DNA of 41,148 nucleotides from Candidatus Uhrbacteria bacterium (GCA_014239775.1 JAAZYG010000008.1:1-41148); one strand, 5' to 3'. Numbered from the stretch's first letter, positions 21,736-31,525 are shown. The notes: generated by a model not told the origin, from the letters alone. Program-made: numbers and translations.

Positions 21736-22155
21736 ATGACTTCAAAAAATCGAATAGCAGTAGTTCTTGGTTCATTTCATAAAACAGAAATTACACAAAT
21801 GTTAGATGCTGCACGTGGTGAGGCAAAAAAATTAAATTTAAAAATAGTTGAAGAGGTGTGGGTGCCAGGTTCAATTGAAAAACCATTAGCACTTAAAAGA
21901 CTATTGATGAGAGACGACATTGATGCTGTGGTAGTGCTTGGTATTATAGAAAAAGGTGAAACCAAACATGGTTTTGTAATGGGTCAGGTGGTATATGATG
22001 CAATCATAAAATTACAACTAGAATTTATGAAACCAATAGGACTGGGCATATTGGGCCCATCAATTACACCGAATCAAATACAACCAAGATTAGACTCGTA
22101 TGCTATTGCGGCAGTAAGTGCGGTAGATGTGATGTTAAATAAAAATGACCGGTAA
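21736..22155 (+). CDS. ribH: 6,7-dimethyl-8-ribityllumazine synthase, archaeal-like
   Basis: Condenses the pyrimidine precursor with dihydroxybutanone phosphate to lumazine, the substrate of the adjacent ribE product. Family landmarks: VPGSIEKPLALKRLL, VVVLGIIEKGETKHG (with the catalytic-region His), and PIGLGILGPSIT. The short 139-residue length and the GETKH and GILGP forms look closer to archaeal RibH than to bacterial forms with GATTH. This suggests, by eye only, an archaeal affinity or transfer. A terminator overlaps the end. Confidence 0.88.
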   Translation: MTSKNRIAVVLGSFHKTEITQMLDAARGEAKKLNLKIVEEVWVPGSIEKPLALKRLLMRDDIDAVVVLGIIEKGETKHGFVMGQVVYDAIIKLQLEFMKPIGLGILGPSITPNQIQPRLDSYAIAAVSAVDVMLNKNDR

Positions 22156-22172
22156 TAACCGATCATTTTTTT
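22141..22172. terminator. Bidirectional terminator between ribH and the permease gene
   Basis: AAAAATGACCGGT-aata-ACCGATCATTTTTTT; it covers the last codons of both convergent genes. Confidence 0.9.
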
Positions 22173-23209
22173 ATATCTAGGGCTCCAGATTTATATAGTT
22201 CAAGTAGAGCTAGTCCAGCTGCAAGAATGGTTGGTCCTATTATTATTCCTATGTATCCAAATGTATAAATTCCACCAAGTACAGATAATAGCACCAAAAA
22301 TGCATGCATATGAGTCGTTCCTTTAATAAGGTATGGTCCAAGTAAGTTATCAGCTAAACCAACAACTATTACAGACCAAATAAGTAATCCAAATGCAGAA
22401 GCAGCTGATCCTGTAAATAGTAGGTATAGTATCGCAGGAACTAATATTAATGCTGAACCAACAAGAGGAACTAGTGCAGCAAGCATTGTTGCAGCACCCC
22501 ATAGTAGGGCTGCTGGTACACCAAAAATAGACATACCAATTGCTGCAAAAATTCCTTGAATGATTGCAAGAAGTAAAATTCCAAACACAACAGAACGAAC
22601 GGTGTTAATTATTTTTTTCAAAATTTTTGTATCGATTGTATCTCTGAGTGGGCTAAGTTGTAGAACTTCAAGAAAGAGTTTGTTTCTGTCTACAATAAAA
22701 TAGTAAAGTGCAATAAAAAATAGGAATGTATTTAGTATCAATTTGGTTGTGCTGGCAAAAACATCTCCTATATTTTCAAAGGCCCATTTTGCTATTGTTG
22801 AACCTAAGGTACCCAGGTCATAGGTTAGAACATATGTTTGCACTCCTTTCGGAAAAAGTGCTAAAAGTGGTGCAAATAATCCTCTTATTCCAGTGATCCA
22901 GTTTTGATCAGCAAAGGATGTTTTTAGCAGGTCAGATGCTTGTGTTGCCATAACAAAAAGTAAAAGCATCATTGGAATAAAAACAAGCATTACGACACCA
23001 AGTGATATTATTGCAGCAGACGTTTTCGGGTGCTTTATAAATTTATTGAATTTCTTATCTAGAGGCACGAGTACAATAGCTGCAATAAGGGCTGTTATCA
23101 GAACAAGCGCAAAAGGTTGTATTATGATCCAGAAAAGATACAGTACAACTACTGAGATTAGTAGAAAAAAACCTTGTTCAATTGTCATTGAGTGTGTCCT
23201 TCTTGCCAT
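22163..23209 (-). CDS. AI-2E family transporter / PerM-like permease
   Basis: A polytopic membrane protein of the AI-2E (PF01594-type) family, 348 residues, with about eight hydrophobic segments in the usual layout: a pair near the N-terminus (FFLLISVVVLYLFWIII), a soluble middle part, and a C-terminal block (LLIWSVIVVGLADNLLGPYLIKG, then FGYIGIIIGPTILA) that carries the family's DNxLxPxLI motif. Substrates differ between members and cannot be predicted. I use the Met at 23209 (MARRTHSMT); an upstream Met at 23236 adds nine residues. Confidence 0.88.
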   Translation of the reverse strand: MARRTHSMTIEQGFFLLISVVVLYLFWIIIQPFALVLITALIAAIVLVPLDKKFNKFIKHPKTSAAIISLGVVMLVFIPMMLLLFVMATQASDLLKTSFADQNWITGIRGLFAPLLALFPKGVQTYVLTYDLGTLGSTIAKWAFENIGDVFASTTKLILNTFLFFIALYYFIVDRNKLFLEVLQLSPLRDTIDTKILKKIINTVRSVVFGILLLAIIQGIFAAIGMSIFGVPAALLWGAATMLAALVPLVGSALILVPAILYLLFTGSAASAFGLLIWSVIVVGLADNLLGPYLIKGTTHMHAFLVLLSVLGGIYTFGYIGIIIGPTILAAGLALLELYKSGALDIKK

Positions 23210-23359
23210 ATATATAAATTTTACCTTAAAAATCAATTAAGGCCTAGGCAAGACAGGGAATATTGACTTTAATGATATTTTGGTTTATTATCTTCGCAGA
23301 ATTCAACGTTATTTGTTATTTAGCAAATATAAAATTGAATACATTGGCTATTTAATTAT

Positions 23360-23434
23360 GGCCCCATCGTCTAATGGTTAGGACGCCAGGTTTTCATCCT
23401 GGAAATCGGGGTTCGATTCCCCGTGGGGTCACCA
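23360..23434 (+). tRNA. tRNA-Glu (TTC)
   Basis: The acceptor GGCCCCA pairs with TGGGGTC (one G-U); CCAGG/CCTGG encloses TTTTCAT, giving anticodon TTC. The T arm is GGGG-TTCGATT-CCCC. CCA is encoded. Confidence 0.97.
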
Positions 23435-23435
23435 C

Positions 23436-23467
23436 AAAAAGTTCAGATTCATGCTGGACTTTTTTTG
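23436..23467 (+). terminator. tRNA-Glu terminator
   Basis: AAAAAGTTCAG pairs with CTGGACTTTTT (one G-U) immediately after CCA, with a seven-T tail. Confidence 0.9.
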
Positions 23468-23554
23468 TATCTAAATACATGGATTTTTATAAATTTTATT
23501 TATTTAAATATTGACCAAAGTTGTATAAAAATTTATTATCTAAATTCATTAAGT

Positions 23555-24433
23555 ATGGATAATATAAATAAAAATAAAACAGGTAAGATTGCTGTATTCG
23601 ATTCAGGAATAGGTGGTTTAACAGTATTGGAGCATTTGGTAAGAGAAATGCCTAATTATGATTTTGATTATTTTGGAGATGTGGCTCGTGCGCCTTATGG
23701 AGACAGGTCGGTGGAAACAATAATAGAATTTACAGAACAGTCAATTAGATTTTTATTTGAAGAAGGTGCAGAGATTGTTATATTAGCTTGTAACACATCG
23801 TCTGCTGTGGCGTTAAAATATTTACAAAATAAATTTTTAAGTACACCTAAATTTAAGAATAAAAAAATATTAGGAATAATAAGACCAACAGCAGAATTTG
23901 CGGTAGAAAATACAAATGCAAAATCTTTAGGTGTAATTGGTACAGCAGCAACAATCAAATCTGGTGCATGTAAAAAGGAATTATTAAAGATCGATAAAGA
24001 TTTGTCTGTACTTTCCGTACCATGTCCTTTATTAGCACATTTAGTTGAAGAAGGACTTGAAGATACCGAGATTGCTATCAATGCGTGTAAAATGTACATG
24101 TCTAAATTTGATAACACCTTAATAGATACGCTTATTTTATCATGTACACATTATCCGTTTTTAAAAAACGTTATTCGTAGTGTGACAGGTCAAGATGTAA
24201 ACATACTAGAACAAGGGCCTATTGTGGCAATAAAAACAATTGACTACTTAGATAGAAATAGAGATATTGAGTTACGTTTAAGTAAAAAAAGCAAGATTAG
24301 ATTATTTACTTCCGATCAACCAGAACGTTTAAGGAAATTAGGTTCCAAGTATTTTACCGGTGATTTAACTAATATTAGAAAAGTTGGTTTGTCAGACGGT
24401 GGTAGATTTGTATTGGTAAATAAGTGCAGGTAG
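23555..24433 (+). CDS. murI: Glutamate racemase
   Basis: Converts L- to D-glutamate for peptidoglycan. The two catalytic cysteines are in VILACNTSSAVA and LILSCTHYPFL, and the N-terminal signature is AVFDSGIGGLTVLEHL followed by YFGDVARAPYG. From ATG 23555 it has 292 residues, slightly longer than usual. In-frame codons upstream run back into the tRNA-Glu region and are not believable as protein. No Shine-Dalgarno is visible. tsaD follows after 12 nt. Confidence 0.95.
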   Translation: MDNINKNKTGKIAVFDSGIGGLTVLEHLVREMPNYDFDYFGDVARAPYGDRSVETIIEFTEQSIRFLFEEGAEIVILACNTSSAVALKYLQNKFLSTPKFKNKKILGIIRPTAEFAVENTNAKSLGVIGTAATIKSGACKKELLKIDKDLSVLSVPCPLLAHLVEEGLEDTEIAINACKMYMSKFDNTLIDTLILSCTHYPFLKNVIRSVTGQDVNILEQGPIVAIKTIDYLDRNRDIELRLSKKSKIRLFTSDQPERLRKLGSKYFTGDLTNIRKVGLSDGGRFVLVNKCR

Positions 24434-24445
24434 TATATTTATGTT

Positions 24446-25462
24446 ATGAGAATATTAGGGATTGAATCAAGTTGTGATGAAACATCTATAGCCATTGTTG
24501 ATGAGAATGGTGGTAGTTTTAAAATTGAAAATCACATACTTGCATCACAGATCGATGTACATGCAAAGTACGGAGGTGTTGTTCCTGAAATTGCTGCACG
24601 AGAACATGTTGTGAATATATTTCCAATGCTAGAACAAGTCAATGTTCCAAGAGATGGTAAGGGCATTGATGTTGTTGCTGTAACTTCAGGTCCTGGTTTG
24701 GCGCCAGCGTTACGAATCGGTGTTGAGTTAGGTAAGTCTTTGGCTTGGATGTGGAATAAACCTCTTGTAGGTGTAAACCATCTAGAAGGACACATATATT
24801 CAGTTTGGTTGAATAAGGATGGTGTGCAAAATATTCCACAATTCCCAGCATTGTGTCTTTTGGTTTCAGGGGGGCACACAGAACTAATCTTAATGAAAGA
24901 TCATGGTAGTTATGAATTGATTGGTATGACTCGTGATGATGCGGCTGGAGAGGCGTTCGACAAGGTTGCTAAAATGTTAGGACTTAAATATCCAGGCGGT
25001 CCAGAAATAGCAAGATTGGCCATTCGTGGCAACAAAACTGCAATTAAATTTCCACGACCAATGTCATCGTGTGATAACTATGATTTTAGTTTTTCTGGAT
25101 TAAAAACTGCGGTAATGAATCACATAAAAAACAATACAATGGATTCAAAAGAAGATATTGCAGCATCATTTCAACAAGCTGTAATTGACTCACTTATAAA
25201 CAAAACACTTAGTGCAATGGAAAGACATAACCCCAAATCAATAATTCTTACTGGTGGAGTTTCTGCAAATACAGAATTACGCACTACATTAGAATCAAAA
25301 GTAAATATACTAAGTCAAGATACTTTATTTCATGCACCTTCTTTAGATTTAACAGGTGACAATGCTGTAATGATTGCTGTTGCTGGTAGTTTTCGAGCAA
25401 AGAAAAAAGAATTTACAAACCCACTTACATTAGTTGCTAATCCAAATATGAGACTTGCATAA
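24446..25462 (+). CDS. tsaD: tRNA N6-threonylcarbamoyladenosine synthase, TsaD subunit
   Basis: With TsaB and TsaE it transfers threonylcarbamoyl to A37 of ANN-decoding tRNAs. The ASKHA-fold protein has 338 residues, with GIESSCDETS at the start, the metal-binding NHLEGH, LLVSGGHTELI, and the nucleotide-binding LTGGVSANTELR. The length is normal. The last 8 bases overlap the earliest possible tsaE start, so the two are coupled. tsaB is not adjacent. Confidence 0.96.
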   Translation: MRILGIESSCDETSIAIVDENGGSFKIENHILASQIDVHAKYGGVVPEIAAREHVVNIFPMLEQVNVPRDGKGIDVVAVTSGPGLAPALRIGVELGKSLAWMWNKPLVGVNHLEGHIYSVWLNKDGVQNIPQFPALCLLVSGGHTELILMKDHGSYELIGMTRDDAAGEAFDKVAKMLGLKYPGGPEIARLAIRGNKTAIKFPRPMSSCDNYDFSFSGLKTAVMNHIKNNTMDSKEDIAASFQQAVIDSLINKTLSAMERHNPKSIILTGGVSANTELRTTLESKVNILSQDTLFHAPSLDLTGDNAVMIAVAGSFRAKKKEFTNPLTLVANPNMRLA

Positions 25463-25463
25463 T

Positions 25464-26429
25464 ATGGAGTATATTTCATCATCTGCAACAGAGACAAAAG
25501 CAATTGCATCTAAGTTTGCAAAAAATATTAATGCAGGCGATATTATTTTTTTAAATGGTGATTTGGGTTTTGGTAAGACTACATTTGTTCAGGGTGTGGC
25601 AGAATATTTTAATTATACAGATCCTGTTCGTAGTCCTACATACACATTTATAAATACTTATAAGATAAAAAACAAAAACATAAAGCAAATAGTTCATATT
25701 GATTTGTATAGAATTAATAAATCAAGTGAATTAACTCAGCTTGCATTAGAGGAGTATTTAAACGATGAATCATCAGTTGTATTTATTGAATGGCCAATGA
25801 AAGAGGTTGGTGATATTATTACAAAACAATATACTTCCATTAAGTTTGAGTATTTAAATAATGAAGAAAGAAAAATTATAATTAATTATATGAGAGAACA
25901 CAGAGGTTCGAGAGAATTTTATTCAGGAAAATTAAATGAGAGAGACATGTTGGGTGAATACAGGCCAACTGCTGAATATATAAGAAAATATAAAGAGTTA
26001 TCTAAAGACGGTAAGTATCTTCCGTATAGGCAATCTATGGATTTAGTTCGTGAATATCATGCAGAAGATCCAACTAATCCAAGTAAGCCTTTTGCAAATG
26101 AATTACGATTATCAATAGCAGAAGAGTTAGGTCTTGAAACAGAGCAAGACATGGATAGATTAAAATTTTTTTCTGCAGTCAACAGTGGAAGTTTGGATTT
26201 TCACCATGGTGTAGATGCATGGATTGAACTTTTACCAAAAGATAAAAGTGAAAGATCTGCGATAGTAACAATGGATGTTACATTGCGTGAAACAGTAGGT
26301 AAGTCAGACAAAGCAGATGTAATAATTGGACAGGTGCCAGATCCATCAGAAGATGAGAAAAAATTTATGGAGCTAGTTTATGAGGAGTATGGTCCTGATA
26401 TAGCTGGTCAGATTCAACAACAAATATAG
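25464..26429 (+). CDS. tsaE: TsaE ATPase fused to an unknown C-terminal domain
   Basis: Residues 1-140 are TsaE, the ATPase that drives the threonylcarbamoyl-adenosine cycle: P-loop GDLGFGKT at 32-39, SPTYTFINTY, HIDLYRI and FIEWP at 108-111. TsaE normally ends near residue 150. Here about 180 more residues follow (from MREHRGSREFYSG), soluble and charged, with SMDLVREYHAEDP, NSGSLDFHHGVDAWIEL and a second half (RSAIVTMDVTLRET, ADVIIGQVPDPSEDE) that I do not recognise. The text LRLSIAEELGLETEQDMDRLKFFSAV suggests a self-contained helical and beta domain. No frameshift separates the parts, so a genuine fusion is likely. The ATG at 25464 is chosen over 25455. Confidence 0.88.
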   Translation: MEYISSSATETKAIASKFAKNINAGDIIFLNGDLGFGKTTFVQGVAEYFNYTDPVRSPTYTFINTYKIKNKNIKQIVHIDLYRINKSSELTQLALEEYLNDESSVVFIEWPMKEVGDIITKQYTSIKFEYLNNEERKIIINYMREHRGSREFYSGKLNERDMLGEYRPTAEYIRKYKELSKDGKYLPYRQSMDLVREYHAEDPTNPSKPFANELRLSIAEELGLETEQDMDRLKFFSAVNSGSLDFHHGVDAWIELLPKDKSERSAIVTMDVTLRETVGKSDKADVIIGQVPDPSEDEKKFMELVYEEYGPDIAGQIQQQI

Positions 26430-26435
26430 ACTTTA

Positions 26436-26474
26436 TACATAAAACCATCTATTTCGCATAGATGGTTTTATGTA
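26436..26474. terminator. Terminator after the tsaE fusion gene
   Basis: TACATAAAACCATCTA pairs perfectly with TAGATGGTTTTATGTA (16 bp) around a 7-nt loop. Confidence 0.88.
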
Positions 26475-26503
26475 TTGACAAAATCTCTGATTATATGTAA
26501 GTT
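26475..26503 (+). promoter_or_regulatory. Probable promoter of the zinc-ribbon gene
   Basis: TTGACA, 17 nt, TAAGTT. The -35 abuts the preceding terminator. The -10 is weak. Confidence 0.5.
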
Positions 26504-26547
26504 TATTAGCTCCAAAACGTATTTAGAATGATTGGAGGATTTGTAAA

Positions 26548-26868
26548 ATGACAAGTTTTAGTGAAAGAGAATCATTTTCTTTATGTTCTGTTTGTGGAAC
26601 AGGAAGTCGTAATGGGCATGTGATGATTTGTACTGACTGTGTTAGTCCAGATCAAGTGCGTACATTTTGCAGAAAATGTAACGTGCGCCACAACTTAACA
26701 GTTAACAAAGCAGCTGATTTATTTGGTGCGGCAGGCATTAATGTTGTTAAAACAGGATTGGTATATTGTTTTGACAACGGATGTCCTCAATGTAGTCCTT
26801 TCAACCACGTTGCACCACTTGAGTTTGAAGTTGTGGGTGCGGAGTTCGGTCCTGGCTATCTAGCATGA
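26548..26868 (+). CDS. Small zinc-ribbon-like protein, 106 aa
   Basis: Not recognised as a named family. Four Cys pairs or clusters are evenly placed: CSVC near residue 13, CTDC near 28, CRKC near 41 and CFDNGCPQC near 74, a pattern that would hold one or two zinc ions. There is no signal peptide or membrane segment. GGAGG lies 8-9 bases before the ATG, one of the few strong ribosome sites among non-island genes. It is monocistronic with its own terminator. It may bind nucleic acid or a protein partner. Confidence 0.78.
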   Translation: MTSFSERESFSLCSVCGTGSRNGHVMICTDCVSPDQVRTFCRKCNVRHNLTVNKAADLFGAAGINVVKTGLVYCFDNGCPQCSPFNHVAPLEFEVVGAEFGPGYLA

Positions 26869-26885
26869 AACTAGATAGCCTTTTT
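26854..26885 (+). terminator. Terminator overlapping the zinc-ribbon gene end
   Basis: GGCTATCTAG-catgaaa-CTAGATAGCC followed by TTTTT. The stop codon lies in the loop. Confidence 0.92.
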
Positions 26886-26887
26886 AT

Positions 26888-28624
26888 TTATTCAGCACCT
26901 GCAACTCTCATCACCTCATCAATTGTTGTGAGTCCTGTAATTATTTTAAGAACACCATCTTGTTGCATGGTTACCATACCTTGTGTTTTCGCAAGTTCAC
27001 GAACCTCATATTCTGATATTTGTTCTGAAAGTGCTGCTTTAATTTCATCGCTCATTGTAAGAACTTCATAAATTCCAACCCGTCCTTTATATCCAGAAGA
27101 ATTACATTTTTCACAACCCTTACCCTTCAATGTCTGCCATTCAGATTCGGGGGGTATGGTCTCACCAGAATTTGCAGGAATTTTTGATAGAGATTGTTTT
27201 ATATACTCCATTTGTTTTTCATCCAAAGTAGTAGGCTCCTTACAGTTCTCGCATATTCTACGCAGAAGCCTTTGTCCAATAACAGCATTAAGCGCCGGTG
27301 CTAGTAAGAATGGTTTTATACCCATTGAAATAAAACGTGGCAGTGCACCAGCTGCATCATTTGTATGAAGAGTTGAAAGCATCATGTGACCTGTTAAGGC
27401 TGCATTGATTGCAACCTCTGCAGTTTCAAGATCACGAATCTCACCAACCATAACCACATCTGGGTCTTGCCTAAGAATAGAACGAAGACCAGATGCAAAG
27501 GTATATTGTTTAGAATGGTCAATTTGAGATTGGTTTATGCCTTCCAGTTTATATTCTATCGGATCTTCTAGCGTAATAATCTTTTTATCTGGTGTATTTA
27601 ACTTACGCAATATTGCATATAAGGTTGTGGTTTTACCTGATCCTGTTGGACCAGTTGTTATTACCATTCCGTGAGGTTTTTCAATTTGAGCAAGTAGTTT
27701 TTTTGAAATTGCTGGACGATAACCAAGTTGGTCGAATTCAACACGAATAGAACCTGGTTTTAATAGGCGCATCACTACAGACTCTCCCCATGTCGTTGGA
27801 ATTGTAGATACACGTACGTCTGTGTCTCCGTCTTTTAGAAAAATTGTAAAACGTCCATCTTGAGGTCTTTCAGTTACGTTTATTTTTAATCCACTAATTA
27901 ACTTGATTCTAGAAATAATTTTTTTCCACAAATCATGGTCTAATGAAGCTATCTCTTGAAGTATTCCATCAACTCTAAAACGAATAGCTATTTTAGTTTT
28001 TTCAGCTTCAATATGAACATCAGATGTTCCTAGCTGAAGTGCGGCGGCCATCACTATCGTCATTATTTCACTAATAGATGCATCCTTTAAAACATTTTGT
28101 ACATCTGAAAAGTTTTTAATTTTATCTTGATATTCTTTTAATTCTTCATCAGTAACTTTTACACCCTTAATTATTTTTTTAATTTTGGGCAACGCTTCAT
28201 ATGCCTTTAGTGCCACACGTAAGCTTTCATCTGAAATTTTATATAAAGCACCATTAGCTTTTCTCCTTTCTTGCATTTGAAATAAAAGATCCTTTACCTC
28301 TTGGTTTTCTGGATTGGTTGAAGCAATTCTAATTTCTGGTCCAGTAAATAAAAAACAAACACACTTTAATTTCTTGGCCTGTTCAAGTGGAATTTCTATG
28401 AGCGCTTCAGGTGATATGGGGAATCCGACAAGATTTATGTAATCAAAACCAATCTGATTAGCAATTGTTTGTGCTTCAGTTTCTCTTTCCTTTAAGCGTA
28501 CTTCGTGCATTTTATTTTCAAACTTTTCAACAACAGTTTCTTGCCCTGGGTCACTTTTAGTGGCAGTTTGGTCAGCACCGGTATACTTAATCAAATCTTC
28601 TATACTTTGAATATCATTCGACAT
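26888..28624 (-). CDS. pilB: Type IV pilus assembly / type II secretion ATPase PilB/GspE
   Basis: Hexameric ATPase that drives pilus extension at the inner membrane. Visible motifs: an N-terminal MshEN-like region, IEAEKTKIAIRFRVDGIL, Walker A GPTGSGKTTTLYAIL near residue 325, the Asp box, Walker B GEIRDLETAEVAINAALTGH, the His box HTNDAAGALPR, and a CENC...CEKC zinc site near residue 480-510. The 578-residue length fits PilB. No other pilus gene is adjacent in this window. CPR bacteria commonly keep type IV pili. Confidence 0.94.
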   Translation of the reverse strand: MSNDIQSIEDLIKYTGADQTATKSDPGQETVVEKFENKMHEVRLKERETEAQTIANQIGFDYINLVGFPISPEALIEIPLEQAKKLKCVCFLFTGPEIRIASTNPENQEVKDLLFQMQERRKANGALYKISDESLRVALKAYEALPKIKKIIKGVKVTDEELKEYQDKIKNFSDVQNVLKDASISEIMTIVMAAALQLGTSDVHIEAEKTKIAIRFRVDGILQEIASLDHDLWKKIISRIKLISGLKINVTERPQDGRFTIFLKDGDTDVRVSTIPTTWGESVVMRLLKPGSIRVEFDQLGYRPAISKKLLAQIEKPHGMVITTGPTGSGKTTTLYAILRKLNTPDKKIITLEDPIEYKLEGINQSQIDHSKQYTFASGLRSILRQDPDVVMVGEIRDLETAEVAINAALTGHMMLSTLHTNDAAGALPRFISMGIKPFLLAPALNAVIGQRLLRRICENCKEPTTLDEKQMEYIKQSLSKIPANSGETIPPESEWQTLKGKGCEKCNSSGYKGRVGIYEVLTMSDEIKAALSEQISEYEVRELAKTQGMVTMQQDGVLKIITGLTTIDEVMRVAGAE

Positions 28625-28629
28625 AAATA

Positions 28630-28655
28630 AAACTAGGAGTTATGTCTCCTAGTTT
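28630..28655 (-). terminator. Hairpin between the 28681 gene and pilB
   Basis: AAACTAGGAG pairs with CTCCTAGTTT. On the minus strand it is followed by TTTATTTATG, that is, it ends only a few bases before the pilB ATG. It can act as a weak terminator for the upstream gene or as a translation-control hairpin for pilB. Confidence 0.55.
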
Positions 28656-28680
28656 ACTGTTTTTTATACTCTTTTTCAAT

Positions 28681-29667
28681 TTATGATCTAAATATTCGTA
28701 ATAATTTAGAAAATGCTATATTAGCGTAGTTTTTATGTATTGCATGTTGATAAAATCTATACCATGCATTGTATTGAAAAGATACGATACCACCAGCAAA
28801 AGCAACTATAATTACTAAGAATAATATTCCAAAAATAACGTTCGCTGCTAAAAATATTTGATATGATCCTGTGAACAATGCTGCAGAATATATTAATGCA
28901 TAAGGGATTAATAATAATGTAGATGCAAGAAGAAGTGTAATACCAGAGAATAAAACTATTGAAAATAATAATAATCCAAATTCGAATGCGGCCAACCATT
29001 GTTTGTGAATAACTTTTAATGCAACATGCAGTGCATTAACAATGGAAGATCCGTGATCGACAATGTGAATCATTGTAATCATTGCAAGTATGTTAATTAA
29101 AATTATTAAAGGTATGAATAGTAGTGTTTGCAGGAACATCAAAGAAAAACTGAATACAGATGTCTTGATGATATAAAGCAATACTGGCAGAGAGAACACT
29201 ACGGTTAATACAGTCATTAGGGTTTTTGCGAGTATGTCTATTGTCAGGATTCGTATAAAATATTTAGGTGCTTTTTTAAATACTAGTTCTCTATGCTTAA
29301 TTTTTTTATTTTCAGCTGTTAGTATTAATACAGTTTGTGAATATACACCAGCAAATGTAAGTAGTATAAATAGAGCTACAAACATTATGAGGATAAGTGT
29401 TGATCGTGATGGTCCTAGTGTAAGCAGTTGCTCAATATATTGTGCAAAAAGTGTGTATCCAAAAAAGGAACGATCCATTAATTGATCAAGCAGTGTGCCT
29501 GTTTTGTTGACACGTTGCAGTGAGCTTATTGCGATATCCACTACTCCACCGGTTGAAATTAAACCAGCAAATATACCAAAAACCCACAAAGTCTTATGTT
29601 TCAAGATCTGCTTGAATGAATTAGCAAATATCTTTCTGTAGACTGTTGTGGGTTTATTTGTTGGCAT
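28681..29667 (-). CDS. Polytopic membrane protein, 328 aa, unknown
   Basis: Not recognised beyond being an integral membrane protein with about six long hydrophobic segments (around residues 26-46, 92-113, 147-170, 178-203, 231-262 and 275-300). The ribosome site AAGGAGG five bases before ATG is strong. The layout resembles glycerophosphodiesterase-type membrane domains (DUF families) found in Gram-positive and CPR genomes, but no motif proves it. It lies downstream of ftsH on the same strand. Confidence 0.75.
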   Translation of the reverse strand: MPTNKPTTVYRKIFANSFKQILKHKTLWVFGIFAGLISTGGVVDIAISSLQRVNKTGTLLDQLMDRSFFGYTLFAQYIEQLLTLGPSRSTLILIMFVALFILLTFAGVYSQTVLILTAENKKIKHRELVFKKAPKYFIRILTIDILAKTLMTVLTVVFSLPVLLYIIKTSVFSFSLMFLQTLLFIPLIILINILAMITMIHIVDHGSSIVNALHVALKVIHKQWLAAFEFGLLLFSIVLFSGITLLLASTLLLIPYALIYSAALFTGSYQIFLAANVIFGILFLVIIVAFAGGIVSFQYNAWYRFYQHAIHKNYANIAFSKLLRIFRS

Positions 29668-29704
29668 ATTCCTCCTTAAATTTATTTAGCTCTGCTAGTA
29701 GCAG

Positions 29705-31522
29705 TTATTCACTTGATTCAAATAGTGCTTCAAATTCTTCTTTTTCAATAGTCTCATTTTTTAGAAGTGTTTGAGCAATCTTATCAAGGTATTTTTTTTC
29801 TGTTCTAATTATATCACGAGCCTTCTCCATTGCGCTATTAATAAGTGAACCAACTTCCTCGTCAATCATTTCAGCTGTTTTTTCAGAGTAGTTTCGTTTT
29901 TCGTGAATGTCTTTTCCTAAAAAGATCATTTCTTGAGATTCACCAAATACACGTGGACCTAGTTTTTCACTCATACCATAACGAGTAACCAAGTCTCTGG
30001 CCATGCTAGTACATTTTTTTAGATCATCTGATGGGCCTGTTGTAATATCTCCAAATGTTTCTTTTTCAGAGACTAATCCACCAAGAAGCACGGATAAGTC
30101 GTCAATAAATTCGCTTCTTTTATGCATTCTTTTATCTTCTGTTGGTAGTTTTAAGGTATAACCACCAGCAGATCCACGTGGAATTATAGATATTTTATGA
30201 ACAGGATCAGTATTTTCAAGCATGTGTGCAACAAGAGCATGACCTGCTTCGTGGTATGCAGTAACTTTTTTCTCTTCTTTGTTCATTATGTAACTTTTTC
30301 TTTCTGGTCCAAGCAAAACTTTTTCAATTGATTCTAATATGTATGATTGTACAATTTCTTTTTCATCTTTTCGTGCAGTTAATATTGCAGCCTCGTTAAG
30401 TAGATTGTTTAGGTCAGCTCCGGAGAATCCAGGTGTTCTTTCTGCTGCACGTCTAAGATTTACATTTTTTGCAAGAGGCTTATTTTTTGCATGTATGTTA
30501 AGAATCGCCTCTCTGTCTTTTATATCGGGTAAATCAAGCATTACTCTACGATCAAAACGTCCAGGTCGAAGTAGTGCAGGGTCAAGTACGTCAGGTCTGT
30601 TTGTAGCCGCAATAACAATCACTCCTAGGTTAGGATCAAAACCATCCATTTCAACTAAGATTTGATTTAGAGTTTGTTCACGTTCATCGTGTCCACCTCC
30701 AAGGCCAGCACCTCTTTGTCGTCCTACTGCATCTATTTCGTCAACGAAAATAATACATGGTGCAGATTTCTTTGCTCTGTTAAAGAGATCTCGTACACGT
30801 GATGCACCCACACCAACAAACATTTCAACAAACTCAGATCCGCTAATATGGAAGAATGGAACTTCAGCTTCACCTGCAACAGCTCTTGCCAAAAGTGTCT
30901 TACCGGTTCCAGGACGCCCCATCAAAAGTACGCCTTTTGGAAGTTTTGCTCCCAGATCAGAGAATTTTTTTGGATTTTTTAAAAACTCAACAATTTCTTC
31001 TAGTTCTGTTTTTGCTTCTGCAGAACCAGCTACATCTTTAAAAGTCACTTGTTGTTTTTTGTCTTTGACTTCTCGTGCGTTACTCATTCCAAATGACATT
31101 GCTCTGTTATTTGCACCTTGCATTTGTTTAAACATGAACCAGAAAATAAATATCAATATAATCAAAGGTAAGAGTGAAGGTAATATCACTCCAAGAAAAT
31201 AAGATTTTGTACTACGGTCTTTTACGGTTATGTTTGAAGCTTTTAATTGTTCTGAGCTAATTCCGTAGTCGATTAATATTTCAGATAATGAAGCAGCGCC
31301 TTCTTTTCTGGTTTTTTGTTCGGTTCCATCAGTTAGTCTAACAGTTATTTCAGACCCTTCTATGTCAATTGCTTCAATTACACCATTCTCTATACCACTT
31401 ACCAATGTAGACATGTTTATCTTTTCTGGTTTTTGAGTGTTTAAAGAATATGATGAGAAAATTGCTGAAATAACCAGTACTGATAATATTGCTAGAATTA
31501 TATTCTTTGAAAGAGGTTTCAT
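29705..31522 (-). CDS. ftsH: ATP-dependent zinc metalloprotease FtsH
   Basis: Membrane-bound AAA+ protease for quality control of membrane and regulatory proteins. Order: membrane segment 8-24, a small extracytoplasmic domain, membrane segment about 109-130, AAA domain with Walker A GRPGTGKT at 202-209 (the family usually has GPPGTGKT), Walker [22 protein letters not shown], and the zinc site HEAGH at 424-428. At 605 residues it is normal. rpsA ends 3 nt upstream, so the two are probably one transcript. Confidence 0.97.
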   Translation of the reverse strand: MKPLSKNIILAILSVLVISAIFSSYSLNTQKPEKINMSTLVSGIENGVIEAIDIEGSEITVRLTDGTEQKTRKEGAASLSEILIDYGISSEQLKASNITVKDRSTKSYFLGVILPSLLPLIILIFIFWFMFKQMQGANNRAMSFGMSNAREVKDKKQQVTFKDVAGSAEAKTELEEIVEFLKNPKKFSDLGAKLPKGVLLMGRPGTGKTLLARAVAGEAEVPFFHISGSEFVEMFVGVGASRVRDLFNRAKKSAPCIIFVDEIDAVGRQRGAGLGGGHDEREQTLNQILVEMDGFDPNLGVIVIAATNRPDVLDPALLRPGRFDRRVMLDLPDIKDREAILNIHAKNKPLAKNVNLRRAAERTPGFSGADLNNLLNEAAILTARKDEKEIVQSYILESIEKVLLGPERKSYIMNKEEKKVTAYHEAGHALVAHMLENTDPVHKISIIPRGSAGGYTLKLPTEDKRMHKRSEFIDDLSVLLGGLVSEKETFGDITTGPSDDLKKCTSMARDLVTRYGMSEKLGPRVFGESQEMIFLGKDIHEKRNYSEKTAEMIDEEVGSLINSAMEKARDIIRTEKKYLDKIAQTLLKNETIEKEEFEALFESSE

Positions 31523-31525
31523 AGT

